From an uncultured Oscillospiraceae bacterium (lineage in GTDB: Bacteria; Bacillota; Clostridia; Oscillospirales; Oscillospiraceae), in the NCBI GenBank assembly GCA_944385645.1, contig CALWYA010000001.1, forward strand, positions 1 through 37,448: 37,448 nt of DNA. The letters run 5' to 3'. The position numbers and the translations under genes were made by a program. Under the pieces are notes generated by a model, which saw only the letters and a program-made list of their open reading frames with translations, had not been told where the DNA came from and did no database searches. Below are positions 1 to 6,937 of this stretch, one piece after another (positions within the stretch are counted from its first letter, which is position 1; the number at the start of each line of letters is the position of its first letter).

Positions 1-250
1 GTATTTTCCAATGGTAAAATGCCGCGAATTTTGGCTTGAAAAAATGGTGAATTTCACCTTTTTGATGAGCCAAAATTTTTATACGCATATATGGACTTGT
101 TTTGGAGCGGAGCGACGCCGATTTTTACCATATTTTTATGCCGCATGACACGGATGGTAAAAATCGTTACAAGGCCTAAAACAATGGTAAATTTCATCTT
201 TTTTCCTCTGGCTGGAAAAATGGTGAAAATCATCTTTTTCCCTCCCGCTG
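1..250. repeat. AT-rich cluster of inverted and direct repeats in the left flank
   Basis: A short core, ATGGTRAA followed by A/T-rich bases, recurs at about 11, 44, 154, 184 and 220 on the plus strand and inverted at 121. Bases 27-77 form a long hairpin (AATTTTGGCT with AGCCAAAATT outside, GGTGAA with TTCACC inside). Bases 119-131 and 154-166 are a perfect 13-bp inverted repeat (CGATTTTTACCAT). Bases 184-219 and 220-255 are two imperfect 36-bp tandem copies. No convincing reading frame is present. The stretch lies outside the prophage boundary at about 466, so it belongs to the host or to a neighbouring element. Its function is unknown. Confidence 0.6.
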
Positions 251-271
251 GAAATTCGGGCCGTATCAGCA

Positions 272-308
272 GAAAAACGGCGGCGGTATCGTGGTGATAC
301 CGCCGCCG
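272..308 (-). terminator. Intrinsic terminator, left flank
   Basis: On the minus strand a 13-bp perfect stem (CGGCGGCGGTATC and its complement) with a tiny loop is followed by a T-run. It lies just downstream of the stop codon at 313-315, so it ends whatever minus-strand transcript comes from the left-flank fragment. Confidence 0.75.
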
Positions 309-312
309 CGCT

Positions 313-417
313 TTACCCTGCCTGCTTCTTTTTCCGTGGGCCTCTCGGCTTGGAGGTGGGCCTGCGCTTTACCCCGTTGCGGAAGTAGAGATTTTCGTAT
401 CGCTCGAAGAATACCAA
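313..417 (-). pseudogene. Possible C-terminal coding fragment or tiny ORF, left flank
   Basis: A minus-strand frame ends at a TAA at 313-315 and encodes about 34 residues with a protein-like, strongly basic end (FERYENLYFRNG, then SKPRGPRKKKQAG). An intrinsic terminator follows directly. There is no convincing start: a TTG at 415-417 lacks a ribosome binding site and overlaps the tRNA terminator. It may be the 3' end of a gene truncated by earlier insertions at this tRNA site, or chance. I do not recognise the family. Confidence 0.3.
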
Positions 418-457
418 AAATCCGAACCCGTCCCCAATCGGAAACGGATTCGGATTT
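415..457 (-). terminator. Terminator of the tRNA gene, left of attL
   Basis: On the minus strand a 14-bp stem (AAATCCGAATCCGT with ACGGGTTCGGATTT, one G-T wobble) is followed by five T. It begins about nine bases after the CCA end of the tRNA fragment, as expected for a tRNA transcript terminator that stayed on the chromosomal side when the prophage integrated. Confidence 0.7.
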
Positions 458-465
458 CGTTGGTT

Positions 466-489
466 TGGTGCGCGAGGCGGGAGTCGAAC
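466..489 (-). other. attL: orphan 3' end of a tRNA gene (tRNA-Leu-like)
   Basis: Read on the minus strand this is the end of a tRNA: T-loop TTCGACT, 3' T-stem CCCGC, acceptor strand CTCGCGC, discriminator A and encoded CCA. The matching 5' T-stem (GCGGG) is missing upstream, where the sequence changes to GTTTG. Only the 3' fragment is therefore present, the usual mark of a prophage attachment site in a tRNA. The implied 5' acceptor strand GCGCGAG with discriminator A suggests tRNA-Leu (inference). The reconstituted tRNA should lie just past the right end of the window, next to the integrase. Confidence 0.75.
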
Positions 490-603
490 AAACCTTCTTA
501 CTTTCTCTTGCCTTTTTCCCGAGAAACATGGAGGCAGAATCTAGGTTTTCCCTATCGTTTCGCAACATTTACCTCTGTGTTGTCCCACCAGTTTTTACCG
601 ATC

Positions 604-626
604 AAAGGGAAACCAAAAGGGAAACC
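604..626 (+). repeat. Paired integrase arm-type sites, left end (putative)
   Basis: Two identical copies of AAAGGGAAACC start at 604 and 616, twelve bases apart, about one helical turn. Near-identical copies occur as a pair next to the integrase at 37316 and 37328. Paired short direct repeats near both prophage ends are typical of arm sites bound by the N-terminal domain of tyrosine integrases. The assignment is inferred from position and sequence. Confidence 0.5.
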
Positions 627-652
627 TGCACGCCCAAACCGCACAGCTGAGA

Positions 653-1396
653 TTACTTCACGCCGCGCTCTATCCTTTCTCCCACGGCCGCCAGACTGGT
701 GGCCAGCTCCTGCCGGGTGACAAAGTCCCGGGGCCGCTCGATGGTACCGCCCACATCGGCCATCAGGCCGGCGTCGATAGCCTGGGCGATATAGGGTACC
801 GCCCAGGGGTCGGCCGCTTGGGCTGCCAGCTCCCGGCGGTACCGCTCAAAGTGCCGCACCCACTGCGTATACTCCGGATCCTCATCCGCCTGGGCTTTAC
901 TGGCATAGTCGGGCAGGCAGTACCCTCGGATGTATCGGCCATTGACAGCAATGGTCCGGGAAGCAACTTCCTCACCCTTGTTGCCCTCGATGACGGTGAT
1001 GGTGCCGCTGGTCACCTCCGACACAACACCCACATGGTTGGGTGCGCCGATATTGTCTCCCTGTCCGTCGTCCTCCCAGTCGTACATGATGATGTCGCCG
1101 GGCTGCGGCACATAACCGTCGTCCTCCATCCACCGGCCCTGGGCCTGGTAGAGGGCAATCATCTTGGAACAGGAGCACTCGGGCAGGATGATGTCATGGA
1201 GCCCAGCGGCGATTCCGGCGGCGGTCACGGCGGTGGCACACCATTCGTCGTCGTACTGGACGGCGTATCCCCGGGGCAGAGGGCGCTGGGTGTTGTACAG
1301 GTCGATGATGCCCTGGAATTTTCCGTTGGCCTCGCTATACCCCAGCCACCCCCGCATGACATCTACCAGGCTCTGGCGAAGCTGCGCCTCGTTCAT
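653..1396 (-). CDS. CHAP-domain endolysin
   Basis: This 247-residue protein is the phage lysin, expected to cleave peptidoglycan at the end of the lytic cycle. The N-terminal two-thirds is a CHAP (cysteine peptidase/amidase) domain: catalytic Cys53 in EWCATAV, His121 in PNHVGVV, and an acidic/polar pair near IEGNK (137-140). Residues 90-105 (GYVPQPGDIIMYDW) are the usual CHAP strand before the His. The last 60 residues (from DPWAVPYIAQAIDAG) resemble an SLH-like wall-binding repeat. There is no signal peptide, so release depends on the holin upstream. It is the last gene of the late operon and starts within the ATGA overlap with the previous gene. Confidence 0.9.
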   Translation of the reverse strand: MNEAQLRQSLVDVMRGWLGYSEANGKFQGIIDLYNTQRPLPRGYAVQYDDEWCATAVTAAGIAAGLHDIILPECSCSKMIALYQAQGRWMEDDGYVPQPGDIIMYDWEDDGQGDNIGAPNHVGVVSEVTSGTITVIEGNKGEEVASRTIAVNGRYIRGYCLPDYASKAQADEDPEYTQWVRHFERYRRELAAQAADPWAVPYIAQAIDAGLMADVGGTIERPRDFVTRQELATSLAAVGERIERGVK

Positions 1397-1737
1397 TCCA
1401 CAGCCGCCTCGCCTTCCTGATCCGCCTCCTCGGCGGCTTCCTTCTGGTCGTGGTACTCATCGTCGCGCACCTGCTGTCCAGTGACAATCAGGTCGAACCG
1501 GGCGCGGCTCCCGTCCCGGTAGGCGTCCCACAGGGCCTTCTCATTGCGGCCCAGGACGGAGCGGGCCTCCCGCTCGGTCATGGCCTCGCCGGTGGTGTCC
1601 GAAACGATCCGGGTGTCCCCGTTGGCCTCCATGGCCAGCCGGAGCTCCCCCTGGGTCCGCTCGGGGCTCCACCCCTCGGTCTTGCCCATCCGGGCCTGGA
1701 GGTCGATGTACTTCCACAGATATTCGCTGCACTTCAT
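1393..1737 (-). CDS. Uncharacterised phage protein before the lysin
   Basis: A 114-residue acidic protein with no membrane segment, preceded by AAGGAGA seven bases from its ATG. It sits between the holin and the endolysin and its stop overlaps the lysin start by four bases, so the two are translationally coupled. The C-terminal 25 residues are almost all Glu, Asp, Gln and Ala. I do not recognise a family. Its position suggests a lysis-cassette or late accessory role. Confidence 0.75.
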   Translation of the reverse strand: MKCSEYLWKYIDLQARMGKTEGWSPERTQGELRLAMEANGDTRIVSDTTGEAMTEREARSVLGRNEKALWDAYRDGSRARFDLIVTGQQVRDDEYHDQKEAAEEADQEGEAAVE

Positions 1738-1782
1738 AGTTGTGATCTCCTTTCCGAATCTGATGATCTGATAATTAGATTA

Positions 1783-2043
1783 TTACTTGCTCATCTGCTT
1801 GGCCACCTGATTGATGCCCGTGGCCGCCAGGCCGCTCACAATACCCACAGCGACCGCCGTCAGGGGGTCCGCGGCCGGGAAATCGGGCAGGCCTAGGTAG
1901 AGACCCACCCCGCCCAGAAGGCCGCCACACAGGCCCACAATGGCCGGGATGTACTTGTTGTCCAGGCCGGACGCCTTGACGATCAGGCCGATCAGATAGC
2001 AGATCACCGTGATGGCCGCCACGCTCGCAACGCCAAAATCCAT
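1783..2043 (-). CDS. Phage holin
   Basis: An 86-residue membrane protein with hydrophobic segments at about 7-24, 33-52 and 60-77. The arrangement (short N-terminal helix, ASGLDNKYIP linker, Gly-rich second helix, third helix followed by NQVAKQ) matches the Phage_holin_5_2-type family as I remember it. It would form the membrane lesion that lets the CHAP lysin reach the wall. GGGAGGTGA lies just before the ATG. The next upstream gene, also with an N-terminal membrane anchor, is probably its partner. Confidence 0.8.
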   Translation of the reverse strand: MDFGVASVAAITVICYLIGLIVKASGLDNKYIPAIVGLCGGLLGGVGLYLGLPDFPAADPLTAVAVGIVSGLAATGINQVAKQMSK

Positions 2044-2047
2044 GGTT

Positions 2048-2359
2048 TCACCTCCCTCCTGTCACCGGGAGCCGCTCCACTTCATCCATCACGGTCTCCA
2101 GGTGTCCGTTTCCTCCCAAGGCCTTATAGGCCCGGTACATGTCCTCCAGGTTCTCCTTGTCCTCCAGAGTGATCCTCTGGTCTTTGATGTAGCACCGTCC
2201 CAGGTACCGCACCCGGTCCACCGTCAGCACCTTAAGGCCCGCAACTACGGCATCCTGCTTGTCCTGCTTGGACCAGCGGCGGTTTAGGATGGCCAGGATG
2301 ATAGCAGTCAACCCGGAGGAACCCAGGCAGGCCAGGGCGATGTTCAAAATCTCATCCAC
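2048..2359 (-). CDS. Membrane-anchored lysis accessory protein (putative)
   Basis: A 103-residue protein with one N-terminal hydrophobic segment (about residues 5-24, LNIALACLGSSGLTAIILAI), then a charged, helical cytoplasmic domain. It starts at a GTG (2359) that overlaps the upstream stop by one base; GAGGTGGTGGGG in the end of the previous gene serves as ribosome binding site. Proteins of this shape are common next to holins in Clostridia prophages, where they may be holin partners or regulators. That role is inferred from position. Confidence 0.7.
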   Translation of the reverse strand: MDEILNIALACLGSSGLTAIILAILNRRWSKQDKQDAVVAGLKVLTVDRVRYLGRCYIKDQRITLEDKENLEDMYRAYKALGGNGHLETVMDEVERLPVTGGR

Positions 2360-2844
2360 TACCCCACCACCTCGAAGTACTGCGCCACCAGCTCGTGGGG
2401 CAGGTACTGCAGGACGATCTTACCGCCCTCACTCTCACCGGTGCGGGTGCAGAGATAGATCTGCCCGTCCTCCGGGTCCAGGTAGTACAGGCCATAGGTG
2501 TACTCCATCCCCCGGGCGGCGGTGATGGGATCGTCCTGGGTACCGGTCTCCCCGGGCAGGGACACTGCCGCCCACAGGGCGGGCACCGCATCGGGCGTCC
2601 AGCCCTCGTTGCCGGTGGCATCGTGGGGCTGCACCAGCTTGTAGATCATCCCCTGCCACTGGTAGGGGGTACCCACGGGGACCTGGGTGCAGTCCCGGGC
2701 CCGCCAGGTGGGGATCATGCTCTGCTTGTCCAGGAGCTCCTGAGCATCCGCCTCCCCGGAGACGGCTCGGGCGGCTAGGGCCGCGGCGTCCGCCTTGCCC
2801 CGAGCCTTCAGCTCGTCCTTGGCCATGGTCACGATATCAGCCAT
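2359..2844 (-). CDS. Tail-tip or fibre-associated protein, possible carbohydrate-binding module
   Basis: A 161-residue soluble protein between the baseplate genes and the lysis cassette. The middle (PYQWQGMIYKLVQPHDA, then GWTPDAVPALWAA) resembles the short aromatic repeats of chitin-binding-type (CBM5/12-like) modules on tail fibres. That resemblance is from memory of the motif. It overlaps the upstream gene by eight bases and has GGGGGTGGAG before its ATG. It is one of three small proteins that occupy the place where a long tail fibre gene is normally found. Confidence 0.65.
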   Translation of the reverse strand: MADIVTMAKDELKARGKADAAALAARAVSGEADAQELLDKQSMIPTWRARDCTQVPVGTPYQWQGMIYKLVQPHDATGNEGWTPDAVPALWAAVSLPGETGTQDDPITAARGMEYTYGLYYLDPEDGQIYLCTRTGESEGGKIVLQYLPHELVAQYFEVVG

Positions 2845-3322
2845 TGCTCTCCACCCCCTCTGTATAGGCGGCCTGTAGCTCCGCCCGGATGCCCTCCGCA
2901 GTGCCGGCGGCCTCCAGCGCCTCGATGGCGGCTGCCTGCTCCTCGATGGTGGCGTCCCGCTCAGCCAGGGCGGTCTCCTGTCCCTGGATGGTTGCCGCCT
3001 GCTGGGCCACCGTGTCCTCCAGCTCGGCCACCTGGGCCTGATAGCCGCTCACATCCCCCATGTACTGCGAGGCCACCTGCAGGGTCACCCGGTAGCTCTT
3101 GGTGGCCATGTCATACTGGATGTCCTCCACCGTGTACCCGTACCCGGCGGGCAAGATACAGCTCCCGGAGATCTCCGGGGCGGCCCAGTTGATGCCCTCG
3201 ATCTGATCCAAGCTCACCTGTGACCGCTCGAATACGGCGAGATATTGGCCATTTTGCGCTCCTCTCATCACCAGCCCACAGGGGACTCCGCCGATGGAGA
3301 GGGAATTACTGTACAGGCTCAT
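2837..3322 (-). CDS. Coiled-coil late protein, possible short tail fibre or tip component
   Basis: A 161-residue protein with a compact N-terminal half (residues 1-85) and a heptad-rich, Ala/Glu/Gln-rich C-terminal half (about 93-150) that should form a coiled coil. Many tail fibres trimerise through such a segment, but this protein is far shorter than a usual fibre. GAAGGAGG lies nine bases before the ATG. I do not recognise the family; a structural role at the tail tip is inferred from position and architecture. Confidence 0.65.
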   Translation of the reverse strand: MSLYSNSLSIGGVPCGLVMRGAQNGQYLAVFERSQVSLDQIEGINWAAPEISGSCILPAGYGYTVEDIQYDMATKSYRVTLQVASQYMGDVSGYQAQVAELEDTVAQQAATIQGQETALAERDATIEEQAAAIEALEAAGTAEGIRAELQAAYTEGVESNG

Positions 3323-3325
3323 CGC

Positions 3326-3757
3326 CTACTCCTCCTTCCGGGGCTGTTTGCCCCTCATATCCGGCGCCGCGCCGGGATTTGATGTATGCTGGGATGCACC
3401 GAGGAACGGCATCAGCCCCTTGGGCCTCACCCGCCCTGGGCTCCGATACCCCCGCCGGGCGGCCTCCCGGGCCCGCGCCTCCCGAAGTCGTTCTTCCTCG
3501 CTCCGCCCCTCCCGCAGGACGGTCACGCCAGTGAGGGCCCCGGCCTCGTCCACCTGGGGCTCCAGCCAGGGGTAACAGCTCCGGATCACCGCTGCCAGGT
3601 GGTCCGTGGACGGGATGTCCCACCACTCGTCCGGATCGTCCACATCGGCCAGCGTGGCCGTCTGACAGACTGGTTCACTGACGCCGCCCGGCCCTCTACG
3701 ATAGAAACCCTTCCAGATCCGGTCCAGCACCCCCATGGTCCGTTTATGTACCAGCAT
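3326..3757 (-). CDS. Uncharacterised late protein
   Basis: A 143-residue protein with no membrane segment. The N-terminal half is ordered (DPDEWWDIPSTDHLAAVI, CYPWLEPQVDEAG); the last 60 residues are Arg/Gly/Pro-rich and probably disordered. Its ATG lies inside the end of the upstream helix-turn-helix (HTH) gene (14-base overlap) and its stop is three bases before the next start, so it is part of the same late message. I do not recognise it. The tail-end location suggests a tip or adsorption function. Confidence 0.6.
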   Translation of the reverse strand: MLVHKRTMGVLDRIWKGFYRRGPGGVSEPVCQTATLADVDDPDEWWDIPSTDHLAAVIRSCYPWLEPQVDEAGALTGVTVLREGRSEEERLREARAREAARRGYRSPGRVRPKGLMPFLGASQHTSNPGAAPDMRGKQPRKEE

Positions 3758-4844
3758 GGGTCACCATCCTCTGCAGCTTCACATAGGTCTCCGGGTCCAG
3801 CCGGTCCTTGACGGTGTCCCCAACCGCGATCCCCAGCCGCTTGATGCGGCTGTATGCGGAGCGCACGGTCTTGGGCTTCAGCCCCAGCTCCTGGGCCGCC
3901 TCCTCCGGGCTTATCCCGGCCGCCCGGCGGCGGGCCAGCTCGTAGTTGTATCGGGAGACACCGCCCACGCGCTCGCCCCGGAAGCAGTACCGATAGTAAA
4001 AATACAGGGGCATGCCGGTCTGAAGCGCCAGGGAACACGTGTCCGCCCCCTCCCAGTCCCGGATCTCCGGCCGGGTGACCGGTTCCCCGCTGGGCCCCAG
4101 GCGCCGGATCGTCCGCCCTGCCAGCTGCAAGGTCCGGACCACCGTGGACTGGTCCAGTTCCAGCTTGTCCGCCAGCTCCTGCCGGGTTTTGGGCCACTGG
4201 GATAACACCAGCAGCATCAGCTCCCGCTGCCGGTCGGTGAGAGCCGGGACACGGGCCAGGTACCGGGCCCAGTCAAACCCGCCCTGACCGTCGGCGCACT
4301 CCTCGATCAGCCGCTTGCTGTCCACCCAGGCCTGCATCCGGTCCAGGCCGTTTCGGATGACTCGGGACACCGTGGAGACACCCACACCGTATTGCTCCGC
4401 AATCGTCTCCATGGACAGGCCGTCGTTGTAGTAGGCATCCAGATAGAGCCTCTGCCTCCTAGTCAGCCGCTGGGATCCCTCGGCCATCCACTGCTGCAGC
4501 TGCTCCATGCTCGTCCCAAGCTCCACCGTGTCGCCGGCCTCCACCTGGGCCCAGCTGTGGCCCTCCAGATCGCTCCAAGCGGCGTTTGTACGCTCGAAGA
4601 AGTCGAAGGACATGGCCCCGATGTCCAGTCGCCTGGTCTGTACCCGGCGGTCCTTGCGCTGCTCCGGGGGATCCAGATGGTCGATCTGCACCTGGATGTC
4701 CCGGAGCGCCGCCCGATAGGCGGTGATCTTGGCCTTCAGCGCCGCCCGCTCCTGGGGGGCTGCCCTCTTGGCGGCCTCCTGGTAGTCCCGGACGCGCCCC
4801 TTCAGCTTCGCCGCCTGCTCCCGCAGGTCCTCCAGAGGGGTCAT
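3744..4844 (-). CDS. Multi-HTH DNA-binding protein with sigma70 region-4-like domains
   Basis: A 366-residue protein with an N-terminal coiled coil (about 1-55) and three apparent helix-turn-helix units. The first (126-168: LTRRQRLYLDAYYNDGLSM, then AEQYGVGVSTVSRVI) and the second (202-246: LTDRQRELMLLV, then LADKLELDQSTVVRTLQ) resemble sigma region 4 or LuxR-type HTHs. The third lies at 311-337 (ISPEEAAQELGLKPKTV). It overlaps the upstream baseplate gene by four bases and so belongs to the tail cluster, where DNA-binding proteins are unusual. It could regulate late transcription or bind DNA in the particle; neither can be told from sequence. Confidence 0.8.
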   Translation of the reverse strand: MTPLEDLREQAAKLKGRVRDYQEAAKRAAPQERAALKAKITAYRAALRDIQVQIDHLDPPEQRKDRRVQTRRLDIGAMSFDFFERTNAAWSDLEGHSWAQVEAGDTVELGTSMEQLQQWMAEGSQRLTRRQRLYLDAYYNDGLSMETIAEQYGVGVSTVSRVIRNGLDRMQAWVDSKRLIEECADGQGGFDWARYLARVPALTDRQRELMLLVLSQWPKTRQELADKLELDQSTVVRTLQLAGRTIRRLGPSGEPVTRPEIRDWEGADTCSLALQTGMPLYFYYRYCFRGERVGGVSRYNYELARRRAAGISPEEAAQELGLKPKTVRSAYSRIKRLGIAVGDTVKDRLDPETYVKLQRMVTHAGT

Positions 4845-5416
4845 GTCCCCGCCTCCCCCTCCAGATGGCAGAAGAAGGAGCTCTCCAGCTCCAGCCAGCT
4901 GTCGAACTGCTCCTCCAGCTGTTCCCAGGTCAGGCCGGCGCTCTCCAGGTCCGCCCAGGTGATGGGCTCGATGATGAACTGCAGGTGGGCCGGCGCCACC
5001 ACCGCCACCGAGGACTGGAGCAGGGCGGCGTCAATGGAAATGAAGCCCGCCGAGGTCCCGTAGAAGCGCAGGGAGAAGGTGTAGTCGGAGAAGTTCTCGG
5101 TCACCTTGCAGTCGTACCCGGTCAGGGCCTTGGCCATGGACTCGATCAGGGCGGCGTTGGCCGTGCCGGCGGCGCACATCTTGGTGGTGATGGCCGCCCG
5201 GCGCTCCTCGGTCGTGGCCCCGGTAGCGGGGGTGACCCCGTACAGCCGCTCGAACTCCGCCAGGGAATCCGTGGCCGTGGGGACATAGAACTGCTTCCAG
5301 AACTCCCTGGCCAGGTCCAGCAGCTCCTGGGCCACCTCACTCATGGACGAGGAGACCCCCTCGGTGTAAGGACTGGCCCGGAGGCGGGCGGGCAGCTCCT
5401 CCAGCTTGTTGGACAT
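4841..5416 (-). CDS. Baseplate protein, YmfQ/XkdU-like (DUF2313)
   Basis: A 191-residue baseplate component. The N-terminal pattern (LEELPARL, then E(F/L)xQ and LLDLAREFW), the long helical region with a TEERRAAITTKM motif, and the C-terminal beta part match the YmfQ/DUF2313 family that follows baseplate J in PBSX-like tails. The chosen ATG at 5416 has GGGAGG eight bases upstream; a GTG nine bases earlier is also in frame. It directly follows the baseplate J gene, as in Bacillus PBSX (xkdT-xkdU). Confidence 0.8.
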   Translation of the reverse strand: MSNKLEELPARLRASPYTEGVSSSMSEVAQELLDLAREFWKQFYVPTATDSLAEFERLYGVTPATGATTEERRAAITTKMCAAGTANAALIESMAKALTGYDCKVTENFSDYTFSLRFYGTSAGFISIDAALLQSSVAVVAPAHLQFIIEPITWADLESAGLTWEQLEEQFDSWLELESSFFCHLEGEAGT

Positions 5417-5417
5417 A

Positions 5418-6512
5418 TCAGCCACCTCCCGCCGCCGTAATGGTCACGGTCCCCAGCACCGGCACCTGCTCGGCGGTCTTGGTCACATTGGCCGCCGCCC
5501 CGTTCAGGGTCAGAGATGCGTAATCCACCACGCCGGCACAGCTGAGCAGCTGCAGGGCCACCTGGTTATAGCGCACCGGGTCGGTGGTCCCAAAGGGCAG
5601 CTCCTGAAACAGGGCGGCCAGCCGCTCCTCCAGCTCGTCCTCCACTGCCGACGTCAGGGTACCGGCGTCCAGAGTGCACTGGGCCGAAACGGTGATGGTC
5701 AGCGCGGCGGCGGAGGCGGCGGTGATGTCGGCCCCGATGATCCGCCACTCCTCCATCTTCTGCTGGACGGCCTCCACGGTGATCTCATCCAGGGGCTGCT
5801 TGTCGGCGCTGGCCACCACCACCTTGGCGGTACCGGGCCCGTCCCACAGGGGGATGGTCTTGGCCTGACCCACCCCTGGCACCTCCAGGGCCAGCTGCTC
5901 ATAGTAGGCCGGGTTTCCCGAGGCCACCGGCTCGCTGAGCCGGGTGTGGATGCGGCCGTAGTAGGCCGCGTCGCCCTCCGCGTCCGCGCCGCCGGCCCCC
6001 GGCTCCAGGTTGGTCACCTCAGTCACTCCAGGAACTGTGAGCAGGAAGCGGTCGATGGTCCCAGCCTCTACATTGTACTGGCTGCCCGCCTCCTGGGCGA
6101 TGGCCGAGACCGTGGCGGTCCCGTCCTCGATCTGGGCCGCCAGCAGGGTGGCAAACCGCAGGCCGGAGGTGGTCTGCACCACCGTCCCCGCCGGGATCAC
6201 CGCCCCGTCGGAGCCGGAGAAGGTCACCTCCACATAGGCGGTGGCCGCCGGCGTCCGGGTGATGCCGTACTGGGCCCCGAACTTATCCAGATAGGGCCCC
6301 GACTCCTCCCCGGGCACCGCCGCGGCCAGCAGGGTGGCGAACTGCTGCCAGGTCAGATAGAGCCGATAGGCCGCCTCGGAGAACAGCAGGTCGGTATAGG
6401 AGCCCGCCCTGGTGTCCACATCCAGGCCCTGGGCGGCCAGCTTGGCCACCATCTCGCTCTTGATGCTCTCCGGGCTGACATCCTGGGAAAACACACTAAA
6501 GTCCAGCGACAT
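5418..6512 (-). CDS. Baseplate J-like protein (XkdT-like)
   Basis: A 364-residue protein of the Mu gp47/P2 gpJ baseplate wedge family. Hallmarks are the N-terminal LDVDTRAGSYTDLLFSEAAY region, the domain containing GTVVQTTSGLRF, the PGVTEVTNLEPGAGGAD stretch and RLSEPVASGNPAYYEQLALE, typical of family members. The ATG at 6512 has GGGAGG nine bases upstream; longer in-frame versions run back into the previous gene. It overlaps the DUF2634 gene by 17 bases. It forms the wedge ring round the tube tip that triggers sheath contraction. Confidence 0.9.
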   Translation of the reverse strand: MSLDFSVFSQDVSPESIKSEMVAKLAAQGLDVDTRAGSYTDLLFSEAAYRLYLTWQQFATLLAAAVPGEESGPYLDKFGAQYGITRTPAATAYVEVTFSGSDGAVIPAGTVVQTTSGLRFATLLAAQIEDGTATVSAIAQEAGSQYNVEAGTIDRFLLTVPGVTEVTNLEPGAGGADAEGDAAYYGRIHTRLSEPVASGNPAYYEQLALEVPGVGQAKTIPLWDGPGTAKVVVASADKQPLDEITVEAVQQKMEEWRIIGADITAASAAALTITVSAQCTLDAGTLTSAVEDELEERLAALFQELPFGTTDPVRYNQVALQLLSCAGVVDYASLTLNGAAANVTKTAEQVPVLGTVTITAAGGG

Positions 6513-6933
6513 CCAGATCCACCTCCCCGTAAATGGTATCCACCGCGCAGGCCACCCGGAGGGTGGAGCCGTCCAGCTCCGCCTGGATCTGCCGCACATC
6601 CGTGATGTAGGGGTTGACCACCAGCGCCTCCTTCAGGTACCGGGCCGCCTCCGACTCCTTGACCTCCGGCGAGAAGGGACGGCCGGTGAGGGCCTGGATC
6701 TCGTTGCCCCAGTTCGGATCAAAGATGTCCACCTCCCGGCGGGCGGTCTTGATGGTGTTGTATATCCAGGTGGTCACGGCCTCCCGGCCGGTCACCCAAT
6801 AGGGGGAGCCCCGCCGCCAGATGGGTAGGTCCGCCTCAAAGTCCCAGGCGACCTCCCGGTAGAGGGGCAGGGCGGCCGCCGCGCCCGAGCTGTCCTGGGC
6901 TGGGGCCGCGATCAAGGGAAAGAGGGACGCCAT
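6496..6933 (-). CDS. Baseplate protein, XkdS-like (DUF2634)
   Basis: A 145-residue protein with the DUF2634/gp25-like pattern: REVAWDFEADLPI, a GREAVTTWIYNTIKTARREVDIF-type helix and DPNWGNEIQALTGRPFS, then a C-terminal beta domain ending GEVDLDVAGL. Proteins of this family are the small wedge or lysozyme-related (gp25-type) baseplate subunit next to baseplate J. The order XkdQ, DUF2577, DUF2634, baseplate J is the canonical PBSX order. Confidence 0.85.
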   Translation of the reverse strand: MASLFPLIAAPAQDSSGAAAALPLYREVAWDFEADLPIWRRGSPYWVTGREAVTTWIYNTIKTARREVDIFDPNWGNEIQALTGRPFSPEVKESEAARYLKEALVVNPYITDVRQIQAELDGSTLRVACAVDTIYGEVDLDVAGL

Positions 6934-6937
6934 AGTC

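Noticed and set aside
184..255. Tandem 36-base units considered as a CRISPR array
   Set aside because: Only two imperfect copies with no separate spacers and no cas genes; the units are AT-rich and partly palindromic.
460..720. Plus-strand open frames across the attachment site
   Set aside because: No ribosome binding site, composition unlike the coding regions, and they run across the tRNA fragment.
653..4844. Search for a diversity-generating retroelement or an invertible fibre cassette
   Set aside because: No reverse transcriptase, no template/variable repeats and no inverted repeats flanking a fibre segment were seen.
5406..6605. Long plus-strand frame opposite the baseplate J gene
   Set aside because: A shadow of the minus-strand gene caused by GC-rich third positions; its product is low-complexity Gly/Arg/His-rich and has no family signs.
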